DNA of 64,000 nucleotides. Origin: Galerina marginata (Eukaryota > Basidiomycota > Agaricomycetes > Agaricales > Galerinaceae). The stretch covers positions 3,906,001 through 3,970,000 of the forward strand of contig JAECYW010000003.1 in assembly GCA_023014335.1 (NCBI GenBank). The letters run 5' to 3'. The notes beneath the pieces are model-generated. The model had not been told where the DNA came from, did no database searches, and worked only from the letters and a program-made list of their open reading frames with translations. This document shows, piece by piece, positions 33,459-45,571 of this stretch; positions within the stretch are counted from its first letter, which is position 1; each line of letters opens with the position of its first letter. The position numbers were made by a program, and so were the translations under genes.

Positions 33459-36400
33459 TTAGAAATAGGATGTAACGAAGGGAAAAAACACGTTTACCTT
33501 GACAGTGAGCTGAGGAATGTCATATTTGGGATCTGACCGCTCCAATATAATGTAATCGGCCAGGATTTTTCCTTCGTCGTGGTCGAGTAGGTGTTCAATG
33601 AGATGGCCATATCCGGCGTCGCTGAATAGCTTCTTTGCATGCCGTTCCATCTCTTTGAAGAGAGCCGATTTATGTTTCGCGTACGCCCGTTTGCCTCCTT
33701 CGGTGCTTTCTCTAGCCATCTCGTCCCAGACGCTGGACATTTTGTCGAAGCTTCGTATGCAACGCAAGAAGTCGGCCTGCTTGATTTCCCATTCCTCGCG
33801 CCAGCGCTCCATCTCAGCTTCGGCTCGGAACCACTGAACGCGGTCTCCTAGAGAATGATAAGCTGTTTTCAATGCCACATCAGTGAAATTGTACGCACCT
33901 TCAATCATCCATTTCTCTACGTCCTCATCAGACATACCACCACGTGGCCTGAAAGACCAGATCCACCCGTCTGTACGCCAATTTTGTTATTGTCTTCCTG
34001 CGTGGTTCAAATTCGACAGACATACCTGCTTTTGGTGCCTTTTTGCCATCGATTTCTTCAGTGTCAACCGCAATAGAAGCCCCTGCCTGGTTGGGCGGTG
34101 GCATGTCAACACGAGCTCTCTTGCCATTGGAAACGGTTTCTTCAGGTGGGGGAGCTCGGCCTTGTTGAAAAATAAGAGATGAGTCGGTGCTTATCTCCAG
34201 TGGGTAATTCACTTACGCTTACGGCGAATTGCTTGAGTTGCAATGGGGGGGTTAACTGTCGAGGAAGAAGGTTCGCTGGCTGAAGAAAGAGAGCCAACTA
34301 CATGGGAGGTTCCACCGGTAACCCCTGCGCTCCAAATGGCGCCATCTTTTCGGCGAGAGTCACCAACAGCACGTTTCAAGTGAGTCGGTTTTCGGTATGT
34401 ATCCTGCTTTGAAAGCGATGGAAATGAGGGGTCGTGTTGCGACATTCCGAGGGATATCATCGCATTACGGGTAACGGAGTAATCAAAAATTGCTGCAGCT
34501 TGACGTTCCTCCATATCCTCAATCGCAGTTATAGAGCGAGTATGGGTCTGTTGACTGTATCCTTCCGCTTTCTTGTCGGCGTGGCTTGCAAAGAAAGCTT
34601 TCGTAATGGTTTTGACCTTGGAGATGTAGTCGAATGCGGTGCCCTCCAAAAAGTGACGCTCGTGTTCTCCAAGCTTGACCAGGTCGTATTTGACGCGCAT
34701 AGCTTCCGTAAAATCGGATGGGACGTAGAGAACCTCCTCCTCAGGCGCATGAGCTGTCTTCCCTTGAATCGCCTGCTGTGCTACAAGATCACCGATTTGC
34801 GGAGTTAAATCCTTTTGTAAGTCGCGCCACTTTTCTATCCGGATTCTGAGCCGTTCACGACGTTTTTCAACCTCAGTGGACAGTGAGACGTCTGCTTTGC
34901 TAGTTGACAGAGCTTTTTTGAGGGCCTTGACGCGGGACTTCACCTTGCGCCTAGCGATAGACATTGTTAGGTTAAACTCTCGTGAAAACTGACAGTTTGA
35001 CTTACTGCTCCTCCGAGATTAAGATAGCCTCGTTCAGAAAGGAAGGGATTGTGGGGGTAAGATCTTCATTGGTCTCCGTCTCGAGTTCGGCCAAGAGCGC
35101 CTGGTAAATACGAGATCGGGAGGGAACTGGATCGGAAGTAATTGGTTACCTTGTAGGAATAAGAGATAGAAATATACGGACCCTTTATACTATATTGCCG
35201 ATAAACGCATCGGACCTCCTTATCAGCTGGGATCTTTCGGGACTCGCGGTCCAGCTTATTCCACTCCGGGACGTTGTCGGCGTAGATAACTGAAAGTTTC
35301 TTAAAAACCGCGTGTTTTTCGAGGAAGAGGCGCTTGGCAAGGACGATATCGTGGAAAAGAGTTGACCCTAAATGGGGAGAGAATGAGCATATAGTCAACT
35401 AAAATCAGGAAAAGACGCACCCATATTAGACATCTTCATCCAATTCCAATGCGAATGGTGATCGATTATAGTATCTTGGCGATGACCATTATTCATCTGG
35501 CGAGTTTGTGGTGCGAGCTGATTTAGCTCAACCCAAGGCATCTCAGCAGTTTCGCCGTGAAAATGGCCTGCACCACGAACATAAGCGGATGAATAAAGAT
35601 ATGTACAGTTATCCTTATGATTTTGAACGTGAAGTAGTGGGATTAACCACCGAAACTTTTCAACCAATTCGGCCTCGTCCGGAAAATTTTCAATGAAACG
35701 CTTCAAAGCATTCACGCAAAGACTGCAAGAATTGTCGTACGAGAAAATATGATCACAGACCCTCACGAAAGCGAGGTATAGCTCCGAAACTGGTTGAGGT
35801 TTGGTGTTCAGAATCGCATGGTCCAGCGCGTAATCTACGTTTCCATGCCTGTACGAATAGTTAGCGACGGAAATGTTAAACAAAAAATATCAATATACTT
35901 TTCGCCAAGTTGGAGATCGACGGTTGATTTGATGAATATGTGGCCACATTGGATATTGACGATGCCGGTGAGCTCCATGTTTTTGAACTTCTTCCGATTC
36001 TGCTTCGTATGTACATTGAGATGATCGCATGGCGCTTTCTGCATTTTGAAACATATTCAGGTCAACGAAATAATAAACATGAGAAAGGACCGGCCTCTGG
36101 AGCACCCTTCGGCAGATTTTTGATGTATTCTCGATACTCAGCATCTCTCGGGTAGTAGGCTTTACCGTCATAGAGAGAGATATCATCGGGATCGGTGTTT
36201 TTGGCGTACTTGTTGGAATGGTGATTTCCATCCGCGGTATACTGAATTTGGATTAGATGCCTTGAAAACGCGAAGTTAAATCGCAGTACCAGAAAAATGG
36301 GATAATTATCTTACCGAAGCTGAGGCGGTGTCCTTTCCCATCCAGGCTCCATATTAACATTGATTTCGAGGCAACTCGGGCAGTGGACAATAAGATTTCC

Positions 36401-37483
36401 TTGTCGGCGGTGAGAGAGTAGTGAGTCAATGCCATGGGCTTGGCCCTGACGCTTAGTCGCTGTTAAGAAACGCCAAATACGCATTATCAACCTGAATTGA
36501 GGTGACGGGTCCTAAAGCCGATGAGAAATCATCAATCGGAAATGATCAAGATACATACTGCTGTTCGTTGAGGGAATGCGTTGTCGGAAAGCCGGCGAAG
36601 AGCTCCAATAAAGTCGTAGGCTGACAATTTGCCTTCGAGATGCAAGAGATGAAACTGTTTTAGAACTTGAAAGGTGAACGCGGTAGTTGGCTGCGACATT
36701 GTCGCGGGGAATAACCTTGCTTTCATAAGCTGTTGCGACCGATCTGGAAAGCCTTCGCATGAGCAGAAACGAATCCTGGTTTGGTGAATCCCATTGACGT
36801 CAATGACAGTGAACTTCAGGTTTGTGGCATATTTGCTCGGGCAAGGAAGCCCATAATGACCGAGATTGACCGCAGCAATTTCGTCTCGTAGCGCAGCAAT
36901 GTCGTGACGAATAAAGAAACCTTGACTGGAATCCCAGACCTCAGCCCAATGAGTCGGTAAATTCTTGTGCGATGCAATAAAGCAGGTGGTACAGGATGGT
37001 TCATAGCAGAAACAGTCGTAACAGCGAGTCGTCCTGTTGGCGCCGGACCCACATGAGCACGCTTGAGAGGTCCGCGCGTCGGACTCATGCTCGAAAATTA
37101 GATCCAGCAGCTGAGGAAATGCTGCTTGAAACTCTTCAAGTGTTTCGGAAACCTATGAACATTGTGTGAGTGGCGCAGTCAACGAAGAATCCCAGCATGA
37201 AGGTGCTTGCCTGCGTCTTCTTCTTAGTTGAAGGCTTGTCCTCAGTAACTGGCACAGGTTCGGGCTCAGAAACGGAGGCAGGAGTTGTAGCAAGACGTGG
37301 TGGTTGGATGAGGAGCAGTTGTGGAGGCGGTGGCACAGTAGATATAAAGGTTGAAGTTGACGATCCAGCCAGAGTAGTGCCTTCAATGTACCGTGTTTGA
37401 TTGTACTCTAAGAGGGCATCCCCAGCTGCTTGCCTTGCTTCTTCGACCGTCTTGTTGTGCGACTTGAAAGATCGTCGACTCAT
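33459..37483 (-). CDS. KDZ transposase with CxC2 domain, apparently intact
   Basis: KDZ-superfamily DNA transposase with about ten short introns. N-terminus MSRRSFKSHNKTVEEARQAA. CxC2 zinc domain: CSCGSGANRTTRCYDC, CTTCFIASHKNLPTHW, FFIRHDIAALRDE, LGHYGLPCP, FTVIDVNGIH, IRFCSC, then LFPATMSQPTTAFTF. The catalytic region runs TADGNHHSNKYAKNTDPDD (first Asp), KFKNMELTGIVNIQCGH, VDLQLGEKY, DYALDHAIL, SYDNSC (second Asp), HVQNHKDNC, and GHFHGETAEMPWVELNQLAP (Glu). Then RQDTIIDHHSHWNWMKM. The C-terminal helical part includes NAMISLGMSQHDPSFP, WIWSFRPRGGMSDEDVEKW and GDRVQWFRAEAEMERWREEW. No in-frame stops were noticed once GT-AG introns are removed, so it may be active. Intron borders are approximate. 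Confidence 0.88.
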
Positions 37484-38755
37484 GATGGTGAGTTGAGAAG
37501 CGATGAAGGGCGTTCAATCAAGTTCAGACGCAGCCCAACTGAGTGGCACGCTCACGTGAAATATTGCACCGGGGCGGCATAGATTATACGGCAATTGTAA
37601 AGACGGCAACAATAAACCCCTTCTGATCTAAATCTCATTGATACAATTAGGGTCAGTCTTCTCCGTGTTTAGACCTGCAGTGTGCTGGCTAAGGGGCAAA
37701 AAATGAGACAGTCAGTCTTCTGTGAATATTTTCACAATGTCGACAAACCAAGTCGATAATACACTGAATCAGAGGTCAATGAGCACACCAGAAAATGTCT
37801 TCAAGGATAACCAAAACTCACATCCCCGTTACAATTAGAGATTTCTTGGCCTTTCGACCGATGTTAGACAAGCTGCAAATCAAGGATACGTATGGACGAT
37901 GTAGGTTCAAAATTGAGACAAAAATGCACCTCTTGATCCGGTCACACTCACTCTTGTCAACGCAGGGACCATGCTCTCCGACTTTGGATCCATCGAGAAT
38001 AATACTGGTGTGAATGTACATCAGTTCCTGGCATTTTTAGAATTTGGAGGAACTTACGGTTGAGATTCTGCCCCTTTTGTGCTTGCACTTGTGACGCTTT
38101 CCATGCTGAGGAATGTTGTTTCAATTTGACTGTTGGCTTCCCTCATTTCGAGCCTTTAAAACAGGGAGGGATCAAGGAGGGATTGGGTATCTCTGGTCCA
38201 AACGGGTGACCGGAATGCATGTTATTGTCGTTGGCAAACTCTACTAGTAGTTATTGTTCGGCGACGCTTTCCAGCATGGAAATAAATGTAAGAAAGCGGG
38301 TTGCAGAAGGTTAGTTATTGTTCGGTGGAGTAACTGACCTGCGGAGTGCATCCGAATGCCCGTAGCGACCACTTCGATTATAGTCAACCACTTCGGTTAT
38401 TGTGCACGACTGCACTTGCCGATCCAACGAGAATGATTGGCAACTAGCACTTAAAAAATCAAGATTAATCAAGCTTCAAGTTGTGTCATATACGGGCTCC
38501 CCAATTCAATTGTGGTTCCATAGATGATAGCGGAAGGAAGGGAGCGTGGTCAACAGCGGGTCCGGGGTAGTTGATGACATAACAGAACATTTCCGAGTTT
38601 GGATAAGTAGGAAATTCAGGTGCGCCTCCCAAGAACAATATTTGTTATCTCAACTGAACGACTTTATTATTTAAAAACACGGTCGTTATGGAATACAATA
38701 AAACAAGCACAAAAATATCTCTTCACACAATAGCTGTAAGTCGGACAGAACTCCA
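37484..38755. other. Upstream flank of the KDZ transposase
   Basis: No coding sequence recognised. It probably contains the transposase promoter and one terminus of the element; no matching inverted repeat was found by eye beyond 29996. Confidence 0.35.
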
Positions 38756-39300
38756 TTATGAGCGCCGAACACAAGTGGCTGCCAATGAGCGACCACCTTT
38801 AACTGGCCAACCGGCGTCGTCCTCTGGATGAGCCTTTATCTCGTGATACAATTGGAAGAGCCCGCCGAGGTGTGAATTTCCAGTAAGAAGTTGAGCATCA
38901 AGACGATCAGTGATAAAATGGCGAATGACGGGATCGCAAAGTTTGCACTGGTAAAGGTGATTATTAACATAAACATTGAAGGGAGATTGCAACGTACAAC
39001 TTGAAACCACCGACCAGCATCTAGTTGACCTTCTGTCCCTACAAAGAGCCGAGGTCCCGTTTCGATGTGGTCGGGTTCATGTGGCAGATGGAAGACAGGG
39101 ACAGGAGGCGCGACACAACGTATAGCTTGACGGATTTGATTGCGAACTCTGCCCATGGCTTCGTACTTCGTAAGGCATTGGAGATCAGCGCGTTTCGCAG
39201 AAAGTGGACCGAAGTTTGGCGACATGAAGGAAAATATAAAGTAACGAAGTGGCAGGGGAAATGGGATGAACGTACAGGAGATTCAACGAGGACGGCAACT
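38756..39300 (-). CDS. Hypothetical protein, spliced
   Basis: Two exons join well on minus: FGPLSAKRADLQCLTKYEAMG, RNQIRQAIRCVAPPVPVFHLP, FVGTEGQLDAGRWFQ, then after an intron of about 53 bp (roughly 38999 to 38947) CKLCDPVIRHFITDRLDAQLL, GGLFQLYHEIKAHPEDD, ending TCVRRS. The protein-like composition and clean splice support a gene. I do not recognise the family. CKLC could be half a zinc site. A further 5' exon is likely. Confidence 0.5.
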
Positions 39301-41052
39301 TTATAGCTTCACTGTTCTTGGTTGAGTGGCCCGACTTGGGCCATAGTCTATCAAATCGGGAATAAAAAGGTTTAGTTTGAATCGGCCACTGAGACTAATG
39401 AACAACGACACAAGCTTACCATTATTTGCGGGAGGAGGCAGGGTACGTGAAGATCCAACAATGAATATCACACAGGCAATGGCGCCAACACAGGTGTAGT
39501 TGGTAGGGGCATCCTGTTGAGGGCGCAATGTTGGGATGGTCCCGGGTACGAGTTGTGGTGGGTAAGGGTAGGGGATACGCAAAACCCAAGAGTCCACACC
39601 ACCCACGATCGGTAGCTGAATGGATGAAAGGTTGGCAAAAAGACCTCGCCGACGCACCCAGAACGTCAATTGACATTTGGATAAGCATCTGCGAGGGTCA
39701 ACACCCTTCTTCAAATGACAATGCTCCTGGAATCACGTTGACACCAAAGATGACGGCGGTGGGGTTGCTGGTTACTGATAGTCGCGAGCTGGATTGGGCC
39801 ATTACCGTCGCCGTGAACAGTGTTGCTACTATTGAACAATGGGGAGACTACGATGGAATAGTCGAAGGAGTGGCTGCAGAGGAGGGCCATAAGCCCTAGA
39901 ATATAGCCTACATGAACAAAGAAGGGCGGCGGGTAAGTAGCATTGTGCAAGTTGGGTTGCGAAAATACCTTAACCCTCCGCCCCATCGCGTCGCCCTGCT
40001 ACATCATTTGCTGCGTCTCTACTCCACAGCAAGTGCGTTGACCTTGAGTTCTTTCACTGTCAGCGTGGAGGCGGTCTGCAACAGTGTCGATTGCAGCGGT
40101 GGTTCGAGTTTGGGGACATGGACAGTGGACGAAAGAAAGGTGGCAATAACCACGGATTTATCAAGAATTGTCCCAGATGGTGATTTCAAACTCCGATACG
40201 GCACACGACACTTCAAGTCAACGGCAATGGTCCGGCACTGAATATTCACTGCAAGCATTGATGAGTGTCATTTTGAACACAAAACAAAAGCTATTTAAAT
40301 TATGAAATGGCAAACATGTAGAATTAGGCTTATAGATTAATGTTGCCAAAGGAATTCTATTCAAAGTTCAGCCCAAACAAGTTGGGAGGTGAACTGTCCG
40401 AGTCTGCGAACAGTGGAAGCCGAGCCAACACAGCCACCATCACAAATCTCAGTTGGGATTTACCAGAGGCGTTTCCAAAAACGCCTCTGGTAAGAGCCGC
40501 TTCAGTATTCCAAGCACCACACTCCCTCGCATCCTCCTCAAGCATTCTTATTTAATTTAATATCATTCCACCAACATATATACAAAATTTAGGAGGTTTA
40601 ATGGTCTGTATTCGTCTTATATTTCAAATTTTGTGTTTTGAGCGCTACTTGAGCGCTACAGGACAATTGGCCGTGTTTAAGAAAAGTTTTTTAAGTTCTG
40701 AAATGGCAGAAATGTAGGATTCGGTTTGTATAGCTACTTTGCAGAAGGAATTTTATTAGAAGTTCAGCCCAAAAAAGTTGTGGGGCAAACAGTCTGCCAA
40801 CTGACTTGAATGGCAGCAGGCGAGCCAACACACTTGATTTCCCATGCTGGTTGTAGCTGGTGGTCCACTCCACCACCCACGCTCACCTTCCGTGCTTCTA
40901 GAGCACCATTTTTATCCATCCCTCCGTTCAACTGGAAATCCCATCTGATCTTCGGTCGTCTGTCTGGTCAATCATTTTTCATTTATCAGCCAATCAATAT
41001 TAACAAGCCAATTAATATATCTTTGCAAAGAGATTATAGGATCAACGTCTAT
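39301..41052. other. Gene-poor stretch with a diverged direct repeat
   Basis: Open frames on both strands at 39301-40258 overlap and none is recognised; the plus frame 39528-39899 (HHPRSVAEWMKGWQ) faintly recalls the AVAEWIARAR block of the KDZ accessory protein. A direct repeat follows: 40280-40410 resembles 40675-40805 (GAAATGGCA.A.ATGTAG, AAGGAATT.TATT, AAGTTCAGCCCAAA.AAGTTG). Both lie in AT-rich DNA. Confidence 0.4.
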
Positions 41053-41797
41053 CTACTCGGAGTCTGAGTCCGATATTTCAAGGTACTCTACTGGGGCGGG
41101 CTTTCGTCGTTTCGATGGACCTGCAACTGCATTATCGTCAGCCCTATCCCTCTTTCTATTCCTTATAGCTTGTACCGGATACTCTGCCTTAGGAAGATTG
41201 TATGCGTTCAATTTGCGAATCAACCCATCCAAACCTATGCAGTCTTCCTCGCCAAAATTGGTTGGGCGTATAACCAAGAATTCATTCTTCACAATTTTCA
41301 ATGCGCAGAAGGTCGGAATAGGAACAAACTCCCCTCTAAACCTGTCATAGACCGACCAGGATGAGGTGGGAAAATTGAGGAGGCTACAGAGAGCTGAGTC
41401 GAGAAGAAAAGAGTATGTCCCGTTCTTTACGCTTCCTTTTTGCTTGATATAGGAATCGAAAACCTGGTGCGAAATATAGATAAGTGTCATAAATCTCAGA
41501 AAGTCAATGAAGCTTACCTCCAAGTATACGTAGATTTCGACCTCCAGTGGCGCATCCGCATTTTGAGCAACCAGGCCTGTAAATAGAGTTAGGGTCAAAT
41601 CCGAAATATTGGAAGAAAGAAAACATACGCTGGGCATGAGCTTCAGCCTCGGCCGCTGCCAAACCTTGTGCTGTCGCATTTTCTACACCACAATGAGATG
41701 ACACAGCTTTGGTGAAAGTTTGAAGCGCCTTGAGTAACTGCGAGCGTTCCGCTTTCGAGAGAATTGGCAACATCCTATCCTCGTCAGGACAGACCAT
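41053..41797 (-). CDS. Hypothetical protein, three exons
   Basis: Exons about 41797-41629, 41578-41519 and 41464-41053 join in frame through consensus introns. It reads MVCPDEDRMLPILSKAERSQ, VENATAQGLAAAEAEAHAQ, GLVAQNADAPLEVEIYVYLE, then VFDSYIKQKGSVKNGTYSFL, VKNEFLVIRPTNF, and a basic tail KRDRADDNAVAGPSKRRKP followed by acidic SDSDSE. The tail resembles a nuclear localisation signal with an acidic end. I do not recognise the family. It may start further upstream, since the frame is open before this Met. Confidence 0.6.
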
Positions 41798-42718
41798 TCT
41801 ACCTCGCCCTGCCTTGCACTAGGTCATGTAAGGTCCAAACCGATTTTTAACTCGAATAGAACAAAGTACTTACATAAAAGCTTCAACGCCCAATGTTGTC
41901 TGGAACAACAGTTCCTAAGCAGAGTCCGGCATAATGCTTGTTTCCAAATGGACAAGGAGGAACCCGCCACCTTGGAGCCAAAAGCTCGAGAAATGCTTTG
42001 CGAGGGGAAACGTTGGACATCGGGTTGGAAGATAAAATTCGGTATCGAAAACGTCCAAGATTGGACTCCTTAAATAGTTCGTTCCGCTTTAATTGTTTTC
42101 ATGCTTATTATCAATCCAGACTTATTACTTTTGTTGCTTTCAGTTTCAGAGCCTCAGAATTATCATAGAAAGGTCGCGCTTGGGCTTTATTGTTGGGAAA
42201 ATCACTTGAACTACCAGAACACTGTTGTTCTCTTTGTATCAAAGCGCGACTGACCGGAAAGCCCGGGACCATGGCCCACTCTGCTAAATATAGATCTGCC
42301 TGGCTCACGCTTTAAATTTTGTTCTTTTTTTATTCCTGTCATGATCGCTTGGGCCTGCTTGGGCAGAAACTCGCTGTGTCTTTGCGTCAAAGCGAAACCT
42401 TTCGGCTGGTGCATTGTCACGGCCTCATATGCTTGGCCATGGCCACCTCCTACTGCCAAATATGGATATTTACACTGTTTTAGGGGCGGCCACGGCCCAC
42501 AGGCCACTAGCTTTGCAGCTGTTCGAAGTTCAACGATGCAATGATGCGTTCTGCCCGGTGGGCCATAAATCTACACAATGGCGCTTTCCTTGGGTTACAG
42601 GCCACCATATCCCAATACTTATAAAACGCCTGCAGACGTCCTTAAATGCCCACTTTTTCTGCACCGTTCTTAAACCACTGCTTTCCATACGCTTCCTGGC
42701 ATTATCTAAATCCTCGCA
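41798..42718. other. Spacer with upstream region of the 42.7-kb gene
   Basis: Contains two diverged direct copies of a segment with GGCCATGG/CCATGGCC and ATGATCGCTTGGGC/GCCCACTCTGC words (about 42220-42320 and 42380-42500). No gene recognised. Confidence 0.35.
42620..42627 (+). promoter_or_regulatory. TATA box
   Basis: TATAAAAC lies 92 bp before the ATG at 42719, at a usual distance for a fungal core promoter. Confidence 0.5.
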
Positions 42719-44805
42719 ATGAAATCCACCGAAGAATCGACCGAGTTTCCCCCCATCCAAAAATCCTTCCTTAAATCCTTCTACCCGGAATACGAAAAGT
42801 ACATCGCCGAGCACAATCCGGAACACAATCCCTACTCGGCGGCATTGACGGAATGGAGGAAAAAGAAGGCAAAGGTTCTCATGGAGGATGATTGCATCCA
42901 AGATCTGGTGAAAAGTAGCCCGGTAGGAGCAAAGAAATGGGAGCAGGTAATTTATTTTGTTTTGTCCTCAACGCAATTCTAACTGGGCCGTTTATAGGCT
43001 ATCCGACGCTTTTATTGTAACCACTACAACAATAAATTCCTTGCGGATTCTCGCCGCGCTGCTGCGCAGTCTGCCACTCCATCTTTGACTGCCACTCCTT
43101 CTTCTTCTTCATCCGATACTGCCTCTCCCATCCCGTCGACCAACAAGGCCGTTCAAGATGTTCTCCGTTGTGCCATAGTCACCTTTCTTGGAGACCTATC
43201 TGCCCGTGAGATGTTTGCAAGCGAGAATGAGGCTGCGATACGCCAGAAGATGGACGATATTCGTGCTGAGAGCCCGGGTTCTACCTTGGTCGGTAGGGGC
43301 TTGCGTAGCAAAGCCTTGAAGATCCTCTGGGAGAACGCGGACCAGGAATTGTGGAAAGCCAAAATTGACACTCTTGCCCGGGACATTCAAGCTAATCGCG
43401 AAGAGTTTCCAGCCCTGATGCTCCAGGCCCTTCAAAACCTCTGTAACCGCGATCGACTCGGCTCAACTCTCATGTCCTTTTCCTATGCGTTCCGTGATGC
43501 TCAGTCAGACTGGATCAAGGGCGGGATGTGAGCCATCTTTCCTATAACACTTTTATTTGTTACTCACGTTTTTGACCATAGGCTTTTCGCCGGCTATGAC
43601 GACCACAAAAAGAAGCCTGTCACAGTCAAACCTAGCGACCACAAAGCACAGCTGGATGCATGGCTTGCACATGCCGATGCCGTCTTATCACGTATGTAAC
43701 TATTCTACTACTCTTTAGCCTCATTTCACTTACGCTCTTCATCCAGGAAAACCCAAAGTCTCAGTCTATAAGATTCCCCTAAACGAAGACGGCATTCCCA
43801 TCCCACCCCATATCGAAGTCCTAGAAGCAAGTGTCGTTCAAATCGCCACTCTATTGGATGAGTACCTTGTGGCTTTGTGGGGTACGTATACCAAAGCCTT
43901 GATTTGACGATCTTCAACTGACACTCATTTGTTTAGAATTTTCTCAATCAAACGGCCCAGTTTCTACCATTCCATGGGAACAGATTGCTCGTTCTCCGGA
44001 CGACTACTTCGACGCATCAACCTACCGACTCCCCTGTGCTCTGAAATCACCAGAACAATTGAAATCCGAACCTCTATCGATTCTGGCCCTATATCAATAC
44101 TTTTCAACGACCTCCACATCTACCCCCTTCCAATTTCGTTCCAGACCTGCAATTTCCTCCGACCATCTGACCGCAGACAGTGATGATGACGACGATGAAT
44201 TAGACGTTCTTCTCAATCATTGTCCTCCAAAGTCCTCGCCTCCCAAGACCGCCAATGACGCTGCTACCACCCCACGTCCTCGACCCCAGTTGATATCCGT
44301 CAACGCCACTCCCATCCCGAACACTTCAACAATCTCACCCTCCAATTCACCGCTTCTAGCTAATCAGGATACCTCGCCTCCTGAGAACGCACCTACCAAT
44401 TTCCCATCTGTTACGGGATCTTCCGTTCAAGCGCTTCCATCGACCGCTACTGAACCGCCGCCGACTCAATCTCCAGAGGAGGCGTCGCCGTTCACTGTTG
44501 CAAGTGCAAGTGGCATCAAAGTAGGAAGGTCTAGCACCGAGGCACAAGCAAAATCCTCGACGAAGAAGAAAAACAAGGGGCGCGGACAATTGAAACGCGA
44601 AACTGCAACTAACAAGGAGGATAATAGAGCCAAGGACGATAATGGAATCGGGAGTGCTGATCGTGTTCCTCGTCGTGCAAGTACAAGGACCGCCGACCTT
44701 AAACGCAAGAAAATGGATTCGGAGGCCGTCGATACTCAGCCCGCCAAGAAGAGGACGGCGCTCAAGGAGAGATGGGCTTGGGTACCAGTAGGATCGACGC
44801 TTTGA
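42719..44805 (+). CDS. Mushroom lineage-specific protein, five exons
   Basis: Exons 42719-42946, 42998-43527, 43582-43691, 43747-43881 and 43937-44805 join in frame. Blocks: KSFLKSFYPEYEKYIAEHNP, KKWEQ-AIRRFYCNHYNN, LRCAIVTFLGDLSAREMFA, LWENADQELWKAKIDTLAR, FPALMLQALQNLCNRDRLGS, FSYAFRDAQSDWIKGGMLFAG. The C-terminal third is Ser/Pro/Thr-rich with an acidic DDDDDELD run and lysine-rich patches (STKKKNKGRGQLKRE, KKRTALKERWAWVPVG). I recognise the block pattern as a recurring mushroom hypothetical family often seen near transposons, but know no function. It forms a tandem pair with the gene at 45572. Confidence 0.72.
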
Positions 44806-45571
44806 CAAATCCAATTCTACTTAATCGGTTGCGCTGATTGTTGGTTTATTTAATCTGGTTTCGTAGATTATCAGAGTTTGGATTTTCGCGACATAAACTA
44901 ATCTCTTTCTTAATCAGTTTGTAATCTCTTAGCCAGTTTAACTTTCTGTTTGTTTAACTTTCTGTTTTCTCTTCGTGTAAATAGTTTTCTGGCTAGTTTA
45001 ATCTATCTTTTAATCAGTAAACTAGTTTAATCTTTCTGACAAACAATCTGGTTTAATCTATCTTTACAAACTAAACTGGTTTAATCTATCCTGAGAAGCA
45101 CGCCAGCCTAGCCCATGCGGCTCAGGCTATAGATTAGTTTAATCTAATCAGAGCAGTTGGCTGGGCTGCTGCTTAAACAAAATCCTTATGGATTTTTTAT
45201 TGAAAGCAAACCAATTACACGGCGCCGACCCCAACCGATCGATTCAAATCTCAAATATTAATGTAAATATCCTTTTTTACTCAAGTTATCCAGTCTAATT
45301 CAATCACAGCTCAGCACTATTGATTTCCAAGCAATCCGTAACGTTAGCGGAGCTCACGAGCGGGCCAGGGAAGTGAAGTTTTCGATCAGACTATGTGAGT
45401 TCTTTTTTTCCTTGCCGCCCTTCCAAATCAAACGGAGAAAGTCAGGCTCTGCTCCAGATCGTACCTGCGATCTCGTCCGACATTTTCGCCCCCTCCTTTG
45501 CATAAAAGGCTACTCGATTTCGAAGAATCTCCTCATCAAAACTACTCGAATTATATCTCATTCCTACCGCA
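44806..45571. other. Intergenic region rich in GGTTTAATCTAT short repeats
   Basis: From 44820 to 45170 the motif TTTAATCT (AGATTAAA on the other strand) recurs many times, often as TGGTTTAATCTATC. The same vocabulary is found in the KDZ intergenic region at 33050-33430. A CATAAAAG box lies about 70 bp before the next ATG. Confidence 0.5.

Noticed and set aside
39528..39899. Second copy of the KDZ accessory gene C-terminus (HHPRSVAEWMKGWQ)
   Set aside because: Similarity is limited to one short block; the WW..LQPEWR and PGVNGLLS blocks that define the family are absent.
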